Below, in pieces: positions 1 through 10,799 of a stretch of 64,000 nt of DNA (its first letter is position 1; every line of letters begins with the position of its first letter). Both the position numbers and the translations under genes were made by a program. This DNA comes from Callipepla californica brunnescens (taxonomy: Eukaryota > Chordata > Aves > Galliformes > Odontophoridae). Location of the stretch: contig JALIRH010000018.1 of the NCBI GenBank assembly GCA_023055505.1, positions 12,136,146 to 12,200,145 of the forward strand, read 5' to 3'. Under the pieces are notes generated by a model. That model was not told where the DNA came from and did not search any database. It saw only the letters and a list, made by a program, of their open reading frames with translations.

Positions 1-116
1 ACTGAACTTGTAAATACTGTAATATTGTCATTATAATTAGGCTGTACAAGTTGACTAATGCATATATTCCAGTCTTGCAAAAATATTTGGGCCTGTATTT
101 TTCTTTCAAGAAAAAT

Positions 117-169
117 AGGAAAAAAAAAAAAGTGTGCTTTTTTTTTTTTTTTTTTTTTGTTTGTTTGTT
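117..169. repeat. Poly-A / poly-T / (GTTT)n low-complexity tract
   Basis: An A run, then a T run of more than 20, then short GTTT units. Separated A and T runs could form a hairpin. There is no LINE or SINE body beside it. Confidence 0.85.
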
Positions 170-2393
170 ATTAAGTAGATTGGAACTGGAGTGAGGTGAG
201 GGTTGAAAATTATAAGCTTTTTCCAAAGACTGAAAGACTGATGAAAATTTTTAAAATATTACTATATTTATTTTGCATAAAATAAATGACATGACAGTCA
301 GGGAAATTATCTAAAAATGTCAAAATTAAATATAAATTAAATAGAAAAAGTACTATATAACTGAAGTATTTGCATCCTTTAGAGTGAAAATTATCTTCAT
401 GTGTACTTCATTTATGGTTTCTGCTGTAACTATTTTTGAAATCCCAAATTTGTTGAATGTGAAGAAAAAAAAAAAAAACAGCACAGAAAAACACATCATA
501 CACCACAATATACATTCAGTTCCAATTGGGTTTTCCCACAGAGTAATTCAGGGGAAAGAGTCCTACTAATGCTAAATTGGTATGTGATGCAAACTATGTC
601 CTCATGATCACTCCAGTGCTAATTCTCAGTTACACCTGAGGATTTTTATCACCAATTGGTTGCACAGTACACAGCAACTTGTGTTTAGTTTCATTTTTCC
701 ACTGTTTTTAGAAAAGAAAAAGTTCCTCTTTCATCTTGCATGTGACCTTATAAGGTAAATAAAAGAGGAGTGCAGGGTCCTCCTGGACTCGAGCACTGCT
801 GATCATCCACACTGATCATCCACACTGCTTCATTTAAGCTTTCTCACTGGATTTTTTTAGAACTGCTTGTATTTAACCACATCTAAACTAATTCTCAGTC
901 ATTTTTGAGAAGCGCCAATCTTGGTTAGTGTGAACATTAGCCAAGCTAATTCTATTGATCTTGGAGATAGAAATGAGTCCTTAGCATGAATGACTTTTCT
1001 TTTACTTACTACTATATTATTTTACGACTGTCACACCCATCAACTTTTATTTATATTATTCATTCATGTCGATACTGTTAGGAGTACAATTCTCCTGAAG
1101 CAATAGAAAAAGATTATCGTTAGTGGACAGCTTTTTCCTGTTTATCCATTAAACAATCTTTTCGTTATGAAATTTACTAATTATCTGTAAAGGACTCAGT
1201 TTGTTGAAACTGCTGTTTATTTCAACAGTTTTCATATATATTCATTTTTATAAATACATTATTATGCACATCTGTGTTGTTTGTACAGAAGTTGAAATCT
1301 TTGTTCTGAATTCCTTCTAAGTGAGAAAGCCAACACTAGCCTGTTAACTCCAGAAAAACATAATACTATTAGCCTAGAAATCAGTAAAGTCTGATTTCAG
1401 TCACTCAGGTTGGCCAAACAGAATGAATATGACTATTCTATTGTATTAATAGAGTTCTTTTCTCTTGAGTAATTCTTCTGGATCTATCAGTGTATTCTCT
1501 GTCTCATGACATTCCTCTCATACCAAAGACCAGTAGTTACATGAGGAGGAGTTTTTGTTTGTTTGTTTCTTATGAGAATGAACTGTTCAGTCTTGTTGGC
1601 TCATCAAGGGGAAAAAAATAAATAAATTAAAAAAAAGACCCAAGGTCAATCTCTTAATTAATATGGAACAGGAGATGCTTCAGGGAAGGTACAATGACAA
1701 TGTGAATAGAGAATGCTGATACTTTACATTCTGGCAGGAAAAATAAAGAAAAGAAAAAAAAAGCATCCCAGAAAGAAAATAGAAACAAAGTTGCAGAGTA
1801 AATGTGCTGCTTCAGCAATGACAGACCAAACCTGAAGGCAGACCTTCAAGCCCTTAATGCCAAAGAGCAAATTAAGGAGCTAGCTGAAACCCATGCCACT
1901 CTGGAAATCTGCGTGATGTCAGTGTTAAGATACTGTACAAGGGCAATTGCATCAGAAGCAAAACTGTCCCCTTTCTGCCAAACATTCTGACTTCAGTTGG
2001 AAATAATTTGCATAATAAATAACTATTTCCTGTCAGGTAAGTGGAACTGTCTAATTTAAAAAGGCAAATGTATTACAAATTTAATCTACAAAGGCTTATA
2101 CATTGATTTTTAAACTAAAATAAGGCTTTAGATTTGCATACACATAGCAGATATTCAATAATATTGTTCGCATATCCATTTTGTCCTTGGATTTCCCTTT
2201 TATTTATAAGTTTTTTATTTATAACATGTTGAATTTTAAAGGCAATTGAGACCTTACCATTCTAATAAAAGATGAGAACTGGTGCTTACACTGAAGAAAA
2301 TAAGCAAATGAAAATTAGGAAATTAAAAAAAAGAGAAAAACATGATGAACTACTGTCATGTTTGTCAGGAGGGAAATGTGACTGAAATCAGGC

Positions 2394-2418
2394 AAAATAA
2401 ATAAATAAATAAATAAAA
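2394..2418. repeat. (AAAT)n microsatellite
   Basis: About five to six AAAT/AATA units in tandem, uninterrupted. Confidence 0.9.
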
Positions 2419-2756
2419 GGCAGTTGAATAAAAGGATCTGCTGTGGGGACATTTGTTAGGGAACTTGTCTCATATAGTTGGAATTTAAGCAGTCTAATAA
2501 TTCCGATGACACCATTATGATGATTTTCTCCTATTTCCTAAAAATATAATTTGCATGTTCAGTGGGTTTGGACCTTTCATAGACAGTGAAAGATTTCTCT
2601 AAGCTCTGAGTCTTGGACTATGATGAGCAGGCATGAAGATTTTAATTTATTTTTTAGACACAAATGAAATCTGTGTAAAATCTGACATTTATGTCTCTGT
2701 GAAATCTTATGACTTGGAAACCATGACTATTTTCTGATATAAAACTTGTCCATTCA

Positions 2757-2791
2757 ATAAACAAACAAACAAACAAACAAGCAAACAAAAG
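2757..2791. repeat. (AAAC)n microsatellite
   Basis: About seven AAAC units with one A-to-G interruption (an AAGC unit). Confidence 0.9.
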
Positions 2792-4141
2792 GCTCATAAC
2801 AAATTAATATTTGTAGATAAAGAAGTCATGAATTTCACAATATCTTTCAGTATTGCTGATCTAATGAAGTCACTCCCACTTTAGTTTTCACTTTATTTCT
2901 GCCAGAAATTAAAACCATATATATACACATATATATTTTGCATTGGGAGACTCATTTCACTTGATAGATTCTAGTTATCCTGTACCTTTCTTGTTCTCAA
3001 GAGAACATTTTCATACAGAAGATTTCAAGAATATAACATTTCATGTAGGGGGAAAAAAGTCACTTTTTCAGAATAAGAAGTCTGATTTCTGTTGTGTAGG
3101 GAATTCTTTTCAGTATTATTGCTTTATAAAATATATTGACTTCAGAGCTCCAATCAGTTCCAAGGCAAATACTTCAAAGGATCTTATTCCTCTTCCGTCA
3201 TCCCCAGTGCCTCCGGCAGAGTCTGTTATATTTGTTTGTGGTACACGCTCAGGGAAAGAAAGAAAAGGGAAATAGTAAAATTCAGTGCAACTGTACTTCA
3301 GTCTGAAAAAAGGAGAAAAAGTGAATGGGGTTGGAAAACCAGCAAAGATAAAATGATCTGTCAATAGAATTCAAGCAGGTAAAACAATTGAAATCAAAGA
3401 TGTAACATTTGGAGAAAATGTGTGGATCATATCTGCTGGAAAATATATATTTAAGGATGAAGTTATTCTACAGTAAAGTATTATTCTTGCTATCAAGATG
3501 AAAATAAAAGTTTATTGATATCTCCGTCTGAGCTTATTCATGGTCAGATTTTTATTTTAAAACTGTCCTCTGTGTCCATAATACAAACACCTATGTCTCT
3601 GCTAGTCCCAGTGCTTTTATGCTCCATAGGTACAAAACATGTATTAATTGACTTATTTTAGGCATTTACTTCAGGGTAAGATGAATGGAACTTTCAGACT
3701 GCTTCCTTTTATTCATTATCCAGAAAGAAATCCTAAGGTATGTAACTGACATTTTCAGTTATACCATTTTCTGACCCCAAGCAACAGGTAATCAGCTTTC
3801 CAGTACAGTTCTTTCTTCCAAAGTTATTGTAATAAGAAATAAAATTATTTTTAATGGCAACTTTAATAATGAAGAAGATAAAGATGTATTCAATAAATAG
3901 TTTAAAACAGTACGTTTTATTTTTTATTTCACCATTTAACAATGAGAGCAGATATTTTACATTGCAATTAATTAGGATTTTTGTTTGTTTGTATGTTTGT
4001 TGTCCTTTCAAATCCATGGGATTTTGTAAATTGTTCATCAATAACTTTGGTCATTCAATGTTTTTCCAAGATTAAAAAAATAATTATTATTACACAGAGA
4101 ATTTCTCAAATAAGATTAAAAAATTGCCACTGAATAAACTG

Positions 4142-4982
4142 CTACAGGAAGGGACACCTCCCTCTAGACCAGGTTGCTTGAAGTCCCATCCATCCTGACC
4201 TTGAATGATTCTGAAGTGGGGACATCTACAACCTCTCTGGGCAATCTGTTCCAGAGTCTCACCACCCACAGAGTAAAGAATTTCTTCCTACTATCTAGTC
4301 TAAATCTACCCTCTTCCAGTTAAATCCATCCCGCCCCCTCCCCCACCCCCGCACCTCTTCCCCTTGCTGTTGCTACATGCCCTTATAAAAAGTCCCTCCC
4401 CAGCTTTCCTGTAGAACCCCTTCAGGTACTGGCAGGTCACTGTGAGGTCCCCCTGGAGCCTTCTCTTCTCCAGGCTGAAAAGCCCCAGCTCCCTCAGCCT
4501 GTCCACATAGGGGAGGTGCTCCAGCCCTCTGATTATCTTTGTGGCCCTCCTCTGGACCTGCTCCAATATCTTGATGTCCTCCTTGTGCTGGTTGCAGCAT
4601 TACAGGTGGGGACTCACAAGAGCAGAATAGAGGGGCAGAATCACCTCCCTTCTCTTGATACAACCCAGGATACAGATGGCCTTCTGGGCAGCAATCATAC
4701 ATTGCCAGCTCATGTCAAATCTTCCATCAACCAACACTCCAAAATCCTTCTCCCCAGGGCTGCTCTGAAGCTGTTCTCCACCCAAACTATATCTGTGCTT
4801 GAGACTGCACTGACCCAGGTGCATGACCTTGCCCTTGGCATTGCTGAGCTTTATGAGGTTGTCATGGTTCCTCTCAAGCCTGTCCAGGTCCCTCTGGATG
4901 ACGCTCTTTCCCTCTGGGATGTCAAAAGCATCACTCAGTGTGCTGTCACCTACAAACTTTCTGAGGGTGCACTTGATCCAAC
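4142..4982 (-). mobile_element. CR1 LINE, 5'-truncated (3' half of ORF2 plus 3' UTR)
   Basis: Read on the minus strand this is the 3' end of a CR1 non-LTR retrotransposon. The plus strand shows the reverse complement of CR1 landmarks: the CACCTCCCTCTAGACCAGG region, 'caacctctctgggcaa', and then the end of ORF2. Minus-strand frames give the usual ORF2 C-terminal phrases, including [15 protein letters not shown] (4306-4566), and LGCIKRREVILPLYSALVSP (4600-4824). These lie in different frames, so the ORF is broken. The 5' end stops abruptly near 4982 ('gggtgcacttgatcc'), as is usual for 5'-truncated CR1 copies. The extreme 3' octamer repeats are missing or decayed. Confidence 0.93.
4306..4824 (-). 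pseudogene. CR1 ORF2 C-terminal fragment (frameshifted)
   Basis: The C-terminal part of the CR1 ORF2 protein (endonuclease/reverse transcriptase), downstream of the RT palm. One frame (4600-4824) carries the segment ending in LYSALVSPHL. A second frame (4306-4566) carries [36 protein letters not shown] and QYLKGFYRK. In an intact CR1 these are one continuous frame, so at least one indel separates them. The poly-Gly run near the end of the second frame comes from a C-rich stretch at about 4331-4350. Dead fragment. Confidence 0.9.
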
Positions 4983-5324
4983 AAACAATTGAACAAGAAC
5001 TGTTTACAGTCAGAAGAACTGAGCAGATCTATTGGCAAATTGCCTACAAGAGACATGAATTTGCTTCTTTCTTTTTTAAACTACCACTAACAAAAAATGA
5101 ATTTTAGGTATTAATTTTTAGGTGCTCAGAAGATCTCACTTTAAACTTGGTCATGTCTGCATTTTTTCTAGATTTCATTCAGAAAAGCAAATGAAAACTT
5201 CTGAGTGATATCTTATAGGATACTTTCATGTTCGTAACACTACTAATATCCTAAAAGTCTACCTTTGGAAATATCACAGTGATGGAGTCTAGTTTTTCTA
5301 TGAAAGTCTGAAAAAAGATCGGGC
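4983..5324. other. Short unique spacer between CR1 copies
   Basis: AT-rich sequence with no recognised repeat or gene. Confidence 0.5.
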
Positions 5325-5477
5325 TAGATTAGTCTAGAATAGTCCAGTTGAAAGGAATCTGAAAAGATCATCAAGTCCAACTGCCTGACTACTTCAGGGC
5401 TAACAGTATATCAATACATGTTATTAAAGGCATTATACAAATGTCTCTGACAGCTATGGGGAATCAACAACTTTGCT
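5325..5477 (-). mobile_element. CR1 LINE 3' end, part 1 (interrupted by an LTR)
   Basis: Minus-strand CR1 3' terminal region: 'gatcatcaagtccaactgcc', then 'catgttattaaaggcatta' and 'tgacagctatggggaatc'. The copy is broken at 5477 and its continuation resumes after the LTR at about 6058. The CR1 was therefore present before the LTR. Confidence 0.8.
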
Positions 5478-6057
5478 TGTGTCATAAATGCCCAGAGTTC
5501 AATCAGAGCTTTTGCGATATTTTATTTTAATCAAAAGGTGGAAAGCAATAAGCTGGCTGCTCCGGGGATTTTCCACTCCACCAACAGTGTACTCCGAAAA
5601 GACCGACTCCACCTTCCACCTTCTTTTGTACATAGTTCCACCCAATTCCCCCCATAGACTCCTCCTTCCTTCATTCCATGTCACTTTGTCCTTCTGCGCT
5701 TGTGTGGGCTGTTGCTAGGGGGTCATATTCTTCCCTCTGGGGGTCGTGAGGAGGAAATAAGTCATCTTCCTCAATGTCCTTCTATTCATCCTTGGTTCCA
5801 GGCATGCGCACATTGGGTTAGTTGTACAAGGTTAATTGCTCAAAGTTCAGGCATAGTTAAAGTATGCTGATACAACATTTTCTCTGATTTACTGGGGGCC
5901 CACACATACATTTTGTTCTCTGCTTATTTCTTTTCTATCCCACAAGGGTGTGTTTGGGTGTCTATGATTAATGCCCATGTTATCTCTAGCACAGTATCAT
6001 CCTTGAGTCTGCAAGTCTAACCCCCCTCCTCACCATATTGACACAAATCATCTGTCA
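5478..6057 (-). mobile_element. Solo LTR of an endogenous retrovirus, nested in CR1
   Basis: About 580 bp of non-CR1 sequence splits a CR1 copy whose two halves remain colinear. The left boundary reads TGTGTCATAA. Near the right boundary is TGACACA (6039-6045), giving a TGTGTCA...TGACACA inverted pair, followed by a few extra bases ending in TGTCA at 6057. On the minus strand there is an AATAAA signal (complement of 5521-5526) about 43 bp before the element's 3' end, which fits an R-U5 arrangement with the LTR on the minus strand. There is no internal retroviral region, so this looks like a recombinant solo LTR. I could not find a matching target-site duplication, so the right boundary is uncertain by about 12 bp. 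I do not recognise the subfamily. Confidence 0.68.
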
Positions 6058-6165
6058 TATCTCAAAGTAGGAAGTCACTTTCAGCGTTTGACCACCCTCA
6101 CAATAAGGGTTTCCTAATGCCCAGTCTAACCGCCAACAGCACAACTCTGGGCCATTTCTGTGTGT
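6058..6165 (-). mobile_element. CR1 LINE, part 2 (continuation after the LTR)
   Basis: Resumes the CR1 reading left at 5477: 'aggaagtcactttcagcg', 'tttgaccaccctcacaata', 'ctaatgcccagtctaac' and 'gggccatttctgtgtgtcc'. Same strand as part 1 and the next segment of the consensus, showing that the LTR at 5478-6057 was inserted into this copy. Confidence 0.82.
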
Positions 6166-6227
6166 CCTGTCATTTACAATTTTTCAAAAACCTTAAGCAA
6201 GAGCTGTGTATTAAAACCTTCACATGA

Positions 6228-6562
6228 GCATGCAGTGTGTGCTTGAAGCCCAGAAATCCAGCCATACCCTGGGCAGCATCAGAGATTTGAAATTTACATA
6301 AATCTTTTGGGGACTGGGATCGATGCTCAAACAAAATAAAATATAGTTATCACAGAGATTCCCTATGAACATCAGGAGGTGCTTTTTACTGAGCTCTGGC
6401 ATAGACTACCCAGAGATTGTGGTCTCTCTCTTTGGAGATCTTCAAAAGCTACTCCAGTATGGACCAGGGCAACCTTCTCTGGGTGACCCTGTTTGAGCTG
6501 AGTTTAGCCCAGTTCCATAAACACCTTCCAACCTCAAGCATCCTGAGATTCCCTGTGAATGC
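6228..6562 (+). mobile_element. CR1 LINE 3' fragment with internal deletion
   Basis: Plus-strand CR1. Its 5' part (6228-6290) matches the ORF2 stretch usually read as 'cagtgtgctcttgcagccc ... ctgggctgcatcaa', here 'cagtgtgtgcttgaagccc' and 'ccctgggcagcatcag'. From about 6385 it jumps to the ORF2 end and 3' UTR ('ctggcatagactacccagag', 'accttccaacctcaagcatc'). The segment between appears deleted or very diverged. It lies opposite in orientation to the CR1 at 5325-6165. Confidence 0.72.
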
Positions 6563-6684
6563 AATGGTGAGGAGATTCACCCTTCTGCTTCACAGCAGTT
6601 CTTGTTGAAGTCTTACCTTAACCAATGATGAGTTTAGAAAGAAAAGTGATAGTTATATCTAAAACAGCATCACAACAAAATTCT

Positions 6685-6775
6685 GTTAAAATTAAAAAAC
6701 AAAGCAAAAAAAAAAAAAAAAAAAACAAACACAAAAAAACCCAAAAAACGAAAAAATCCACCCACAATCAAACAA
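6685..6775. repeat. A-rich low-complexity tract
   Basis: A long A run passing into mixed AAAC/AACCC units. It could be the decayed tail of a retro-inserted sequence, but no body is recognisable on either side. Confidence 0.8.
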
Positions 6776-9679
6776 ACAGGAAATACACAGCTGAAAAGAG
6801 TAGAGAAATGACACCGCAAAAGATGATTCAGACATGCAATCGCTTTAGAGATATGGCTATAGTTGAATTGCCTTTAAAAGAAGGTCTTGAAGGTATGTTA
6901 AGTATGTGAACTACAAAGAACTTGGCTAAAAGGGAAGCAACAGCTCTGCATATTTATATGTAGCCTTATAATCCATTTTAAAATTGTTTTGCATCATTTA
7001 CAAGTGATCAGAACCCAACAACCTTTGCAGGTCTGATCTGGTCTTGCAAACTGCTGGATGGAAACCGCTGTCTGCACATACATTTTATTATTCATGAACA
7101 TATAGGAATAACCCTGATCAGAAACAGACTACTCTTACTCTTATTATGAAGAGAGCTAAACTCAAGAGCTGTGGTGATGGACAAGATCAGACCTTGAAGA
7201 AATTATTTTTGCTGATCTTGTACAATATGGAAAAGACAGTTCTGTAGTGTAAGATCTGTAGAGTCTGTAATTTATTCCTCTGTACTTACTGTAGTTAGTG
7301 AATGCAGGAGTCCATGGTGTTGATAATACATTGCACCAAAGTATTCCTTAAAGCTAATAAATATTCAAATATTAGAAAATGAAATTACAAGATGTCTCAG
7401 AGGAAAACCAACATATTACTGCTGATGAAGGGAAAAAACAAGGACTAATTTGGGGAATATATACCAGGTCATTTAAGGATTGGGAGCACAGATTTAACGT
7501 CTACTTCTAAAGGCTGGGCAAACAGAATGTGTCCATTTTTAAAACAGAAATGATCAAAAAAATGATTTACAAAAGCTGTTGACAACTCTTGATGTTCTGA
7601 TTGTAGATTGCAGTGAGAATTATCACAGGAAGATTATGCTTATTCTTACATATTAATTTAAAAATAAGCTTAATGAACATAAGCTTTGGTAACATAATCT
7701 GAAATGAAAAAATAATTCAGAATAAAATCACAAAAATATTATTAATAAAAATGGGTTAATAAAAATGGAGAAGTTAACTCCTACTCTAAATTTCTTTCAG
7801 CAAGGAAAGTCATGCACTATAATTCATATATTCTCCCTAGTTCTCCGGTTTAAGAAAATGTCAGGGGTTTAAATTCTGTAATTTATTTTCACTATCATTA
7901 TGACCTTCCCTATTTATGGAATTGGAGAAGTACAAGATAACAACTGGGTTACAGTTATATTTAAATTGTCAGGAGAATAGATTAGGCTTATAGTATTTTC
8001 TGTTCTCATTACAGTCATTGTCATAAGAATGTAGAATCAGAATTTTAATGCCTCATATATTTTAGCAAACATGATTGTAAAATGTATTGCTGTGACCTTC
8101 CCAATGCTTATTTTCTGATTTATTAGCACCTTTTATAGTTACCTACCTAGAACTCTTGTAATATGTAAAGGGAACATCAGAATGTTCAGTGTTTAAAAGT
8201 CTACATATTATAAACAGTTTATAGCAGAGAGCATCTTCAGGTGTGCTAGCACACTGCTAAGGTGAGAATGAATCTCATCTGCAGTGTGATCCTAAAGGAG
8301 ACATTAAATAACTTCTCTGGTCTAAAACATGCTGTATAGTACAGGAATAGTATAAGTTCTCAAAATTAAAAAAAAAAAAAAAAAAGGAAAGAGTTAACAT
8401 AAAAATGTTAATTTTAATTCAGTGCATTTACATAAAGAAGATAAAACATTTTAGAACACAAAATAATCTTATGTCAATAAATTTATTTCTTCTTGAGAGA
8501 TATTAAATTCCAAATGCATAAATATACATTAAAACCTTTAAAGAAAAATATTTTATAAAACATGACTCTATTTTGCAGTGACAATATATTTAACAAAAAA
8601 AGTGAATAAAGAAATATCATGTATCAAATGGCTACGTGTTCCTTTTTTAATGACAATTAATGTTGAAAAATCAACACCAAGATGCCAAACACTTCAATGA
8701 TTTTTAATGACTTGTCTAAAAATAATTTTAAAATAATGAGAATACATTGAATTTTCATTTCACTCTCTAATGAATATTATTTCCTTATTTTTGAAATCTA
8801 CAGATGGCGTTAGGAAACAAGAAGTACAATGCAGTGTTATGTTTAAGGCTCTGTCAAATTGTAAAGAAGACCAGAGAGAAATTAAATAAAAGTACTATAC
8901 GTGGTAAATTTTGTAGTTACTTGGCAATTGCTGTCTCACAATAATGTCTTGGAGCTGAAGGGAGAAATGGATACCAAGAAAAACAACCGTGATTTAAGTT
9001 TAAACCAAGATGCTGTATTTGATTATTAATTTCATTTTATAGCTTAAAAATTAGTCAATTAAATTCATTATCATAACAGAACGTCAAGGAAAAAAAAAAG
9101 TTCTTTTTTTTAATACTCATTTTTAACATAAAAAGGAAGAAAAATCTATGCCAAACTGTCAAGAAATATATATTAAGCTTTATCTGTATTGGACAAGGAT
9201 ACATGAGCTTAAAAATAACATAGCACTCTCTGTATTTAGAATTTCAAAACCCAGATAGTGAGAATGTTTATACTGTCTTCCCTATGTGAAGATTACATCA
9301 GCAGAACTTTTGTTTTCATACATAATTTTGTTTTGCCTTTTCAAGAACAAAAAAGAAACCTTCTCTTTTTGGAACTGAATTAATGTTAGAGAAGTTGAAA
9401 TAGTTGCAATGGGAATCATTCCAGGTCTGGTAGCAAAATGAATGCCTCCAGATTGAAGGTGAGAAATAAATTATCTGATCTGTATCAGGAATTCCTATAT
9501 GAATGACAACACTGTGCAGGATATTTTGAAGACGATATTGTGTCTCAGGTAGCAATGAATCAAACAGGGCTATATTTTTGTTTAACCAAGACTGTCAATA
9601 ATTTATATTACATAATAGACTATGTTCTGACACACATTGCAATCCAGAGAAAGGTTCCAACCTTTTGAAGCAGGCTAAA

Positions 9680-9715
9680 ACAAGAAAGCAAACAAACAAA
9701 CAAACAAAAAACAAT
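9680..9715. repeat. (CAAA)n microsatellite
   Basis: Several tandem CAAA units ending in an A run. Confidence 0.85.
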
Positions 9716-10263
9716 ATAACAAGAAAACATTCCACACAGATATACTGTGAAACTTTTTGTTCATTTTGAATTTCATGGTCTTGACTGTGTTCATATCTAA
9801 TAGTCAAGTTTTCCACTACTGTTTAAAGGTTTAGTGCGAAATAAAACATTTATCCCTTTCCCACTTCAAATATAGTTAAAGCTCCTTCAGTGAGCCCTGC
9901 TATATTATGTGAAAAATCCTTTTCCCCTTTTGAGACAGGTGTTTCCTGTCTGTTAACAGCAGGTCTGGTGTTGCATCAAGTGATCCATTATAAAATAAAC
10001 AACACACTCTGCCAGCACTATCAAAGTACAAGACTTGGGGCCAGGTATTGATTTGCTGACTCTTCCTGTTTCCTCTCATCATACCATGCAACTGGAGGGA
10101 CAGAGTAAAACACAACTCATGTTCCTGACCCTTTAACCAGTTATCCCAAGGCCCTGAAGCCCTTCTTGATTGTCCTTGGTCTGTTTACTGGAACTTCATC
10201 TCTGCCTACCTCATGTGTGTCCAATCTTTTGTCGCACTGAATAAAGAGGAACTGTCTTGGGCC

Positions 10264-10799
10264 ACACAAGTTGCATCAAGAGTAATGTTTCTTATTTACG
10301 TGCATGGAATCAACAGCTAAGAGAGCACAATAACGCTATTTGATACAGCAAATTCTCAGCTACAGAATAATATTTTTCATTGTAGACACCACCATTTGCT
10401 ATGCCTTTTTGCAAGCAGTGAACAAGAGTCTGCATTCTGTCTTCATAAAAATCTGCACCAGAGGAAGTGACCCACTGTCATTGTCACCACTGCTGAAACA
10501 CACAACACAAAGCCTCACTGTGCTCACGTAATCTCTATATACACTCAGCAAGTATTAGGTAATGTCAATGGGTGTCATTTTTTCCACGTGGAGGAATTCA
10601 ATTCCACACCTTTGCTTCATCTGCACTTCCACGTCAGACATCATTTTGTCAGACTGCCCTTCAGTTGCCACCTGTCACATGGCAACAAAATGCAACAGAA
10701 TATTGTGGGAAGGTTCAACTATTGCCATAACACCAAGGTCCATCTCTGGTATTATGGAACAACGTAATAAAATAGGAGGCATTACTTTCAGAGCAGCCC
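10264..10799 (-). mobile_element. Mariner (Galluhop-like), internally deleted, non-autonomous
   Basis: A Tc1/mariner-class DNA transposon on the minus strand. The right end, read on minus, is GGCTGCTCTGAAAGTAATGC, the terminal repeat I know from the avian mariner Galluhop. The left end carries the matching but decayed inverted repeat near 10264-10290 ('gagtaatgtttcttattt'). Inside is the start of the transposase on the minus strand (MMSDVEVQMKQRCGIEF and on to EKMTPIDI), after which stops appear. At about 536 bp against an autonomous length near 1.3 kb, most of the transposase, including the catalytic DDD core, is missing. A clean TA duplication is not visible. A second copy lies at 58850-59035 on the opposite strand. 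Confidence 0.88.

Larger units (their letters stand above)
1..4141. other. Unique AT-rich DNA, no gene recognised
   Basis: No recognisable interspersed repeat or gene in about 4.1 kb. It holds several simple repeats listed separately. The longest open frames are 110 codons (2943-3275, +), 102 codons (3733-4041, -) and 62 codons (1802-1990, +). None shows a domain or signal I know, and the first two are overlapped by open frames on the other strand, as expected by chance in AT-rich DNA. A strong splice-donor-like CAG|GTAAGT sits at 2034-2042. This is consistent with intergenic or intronic sequence. Confidence 0.6.
6563..10263. other. Unique AT-rich DNA, no gene recognised
   Basis: About 3.7 kb with no gene I can support. 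It contains an A-rich tract at 6685-6775, poly-A at 8367-8385, (CAAA)n at 9680-9712, and a GC-richer stretch at about 9900-10260 that I cannot assign. The 94-codon frame at 6625-6909 is mostly lysine encoded by the A-rich tract and is not a gene. Minus-strand frames of 71-79 codons at 9316-10115 show no known motif. Confidence 0.55.

Noticed and set aside
2943..3275. A 110-codon plus frame as a possible small gene
   Set aside because: No known motif, an overlapping 82-codon frame on the other strand, and ordinary AT-rich composition; chance is the simplest reading.
6625..6909. A 94-codon lysine-rich frame
   Set aside because: Most of it is an A-rich tract, so the frame is open only because AAA and ACA codons cannot be stops.
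10215..10263. A stretch with 'tgtcttgggccacaca' resembling a known vertebrate interspersed repeat
   Set aside because: Too short and diverged to assign to a family from memory; left within the unassigned region before the mariner.
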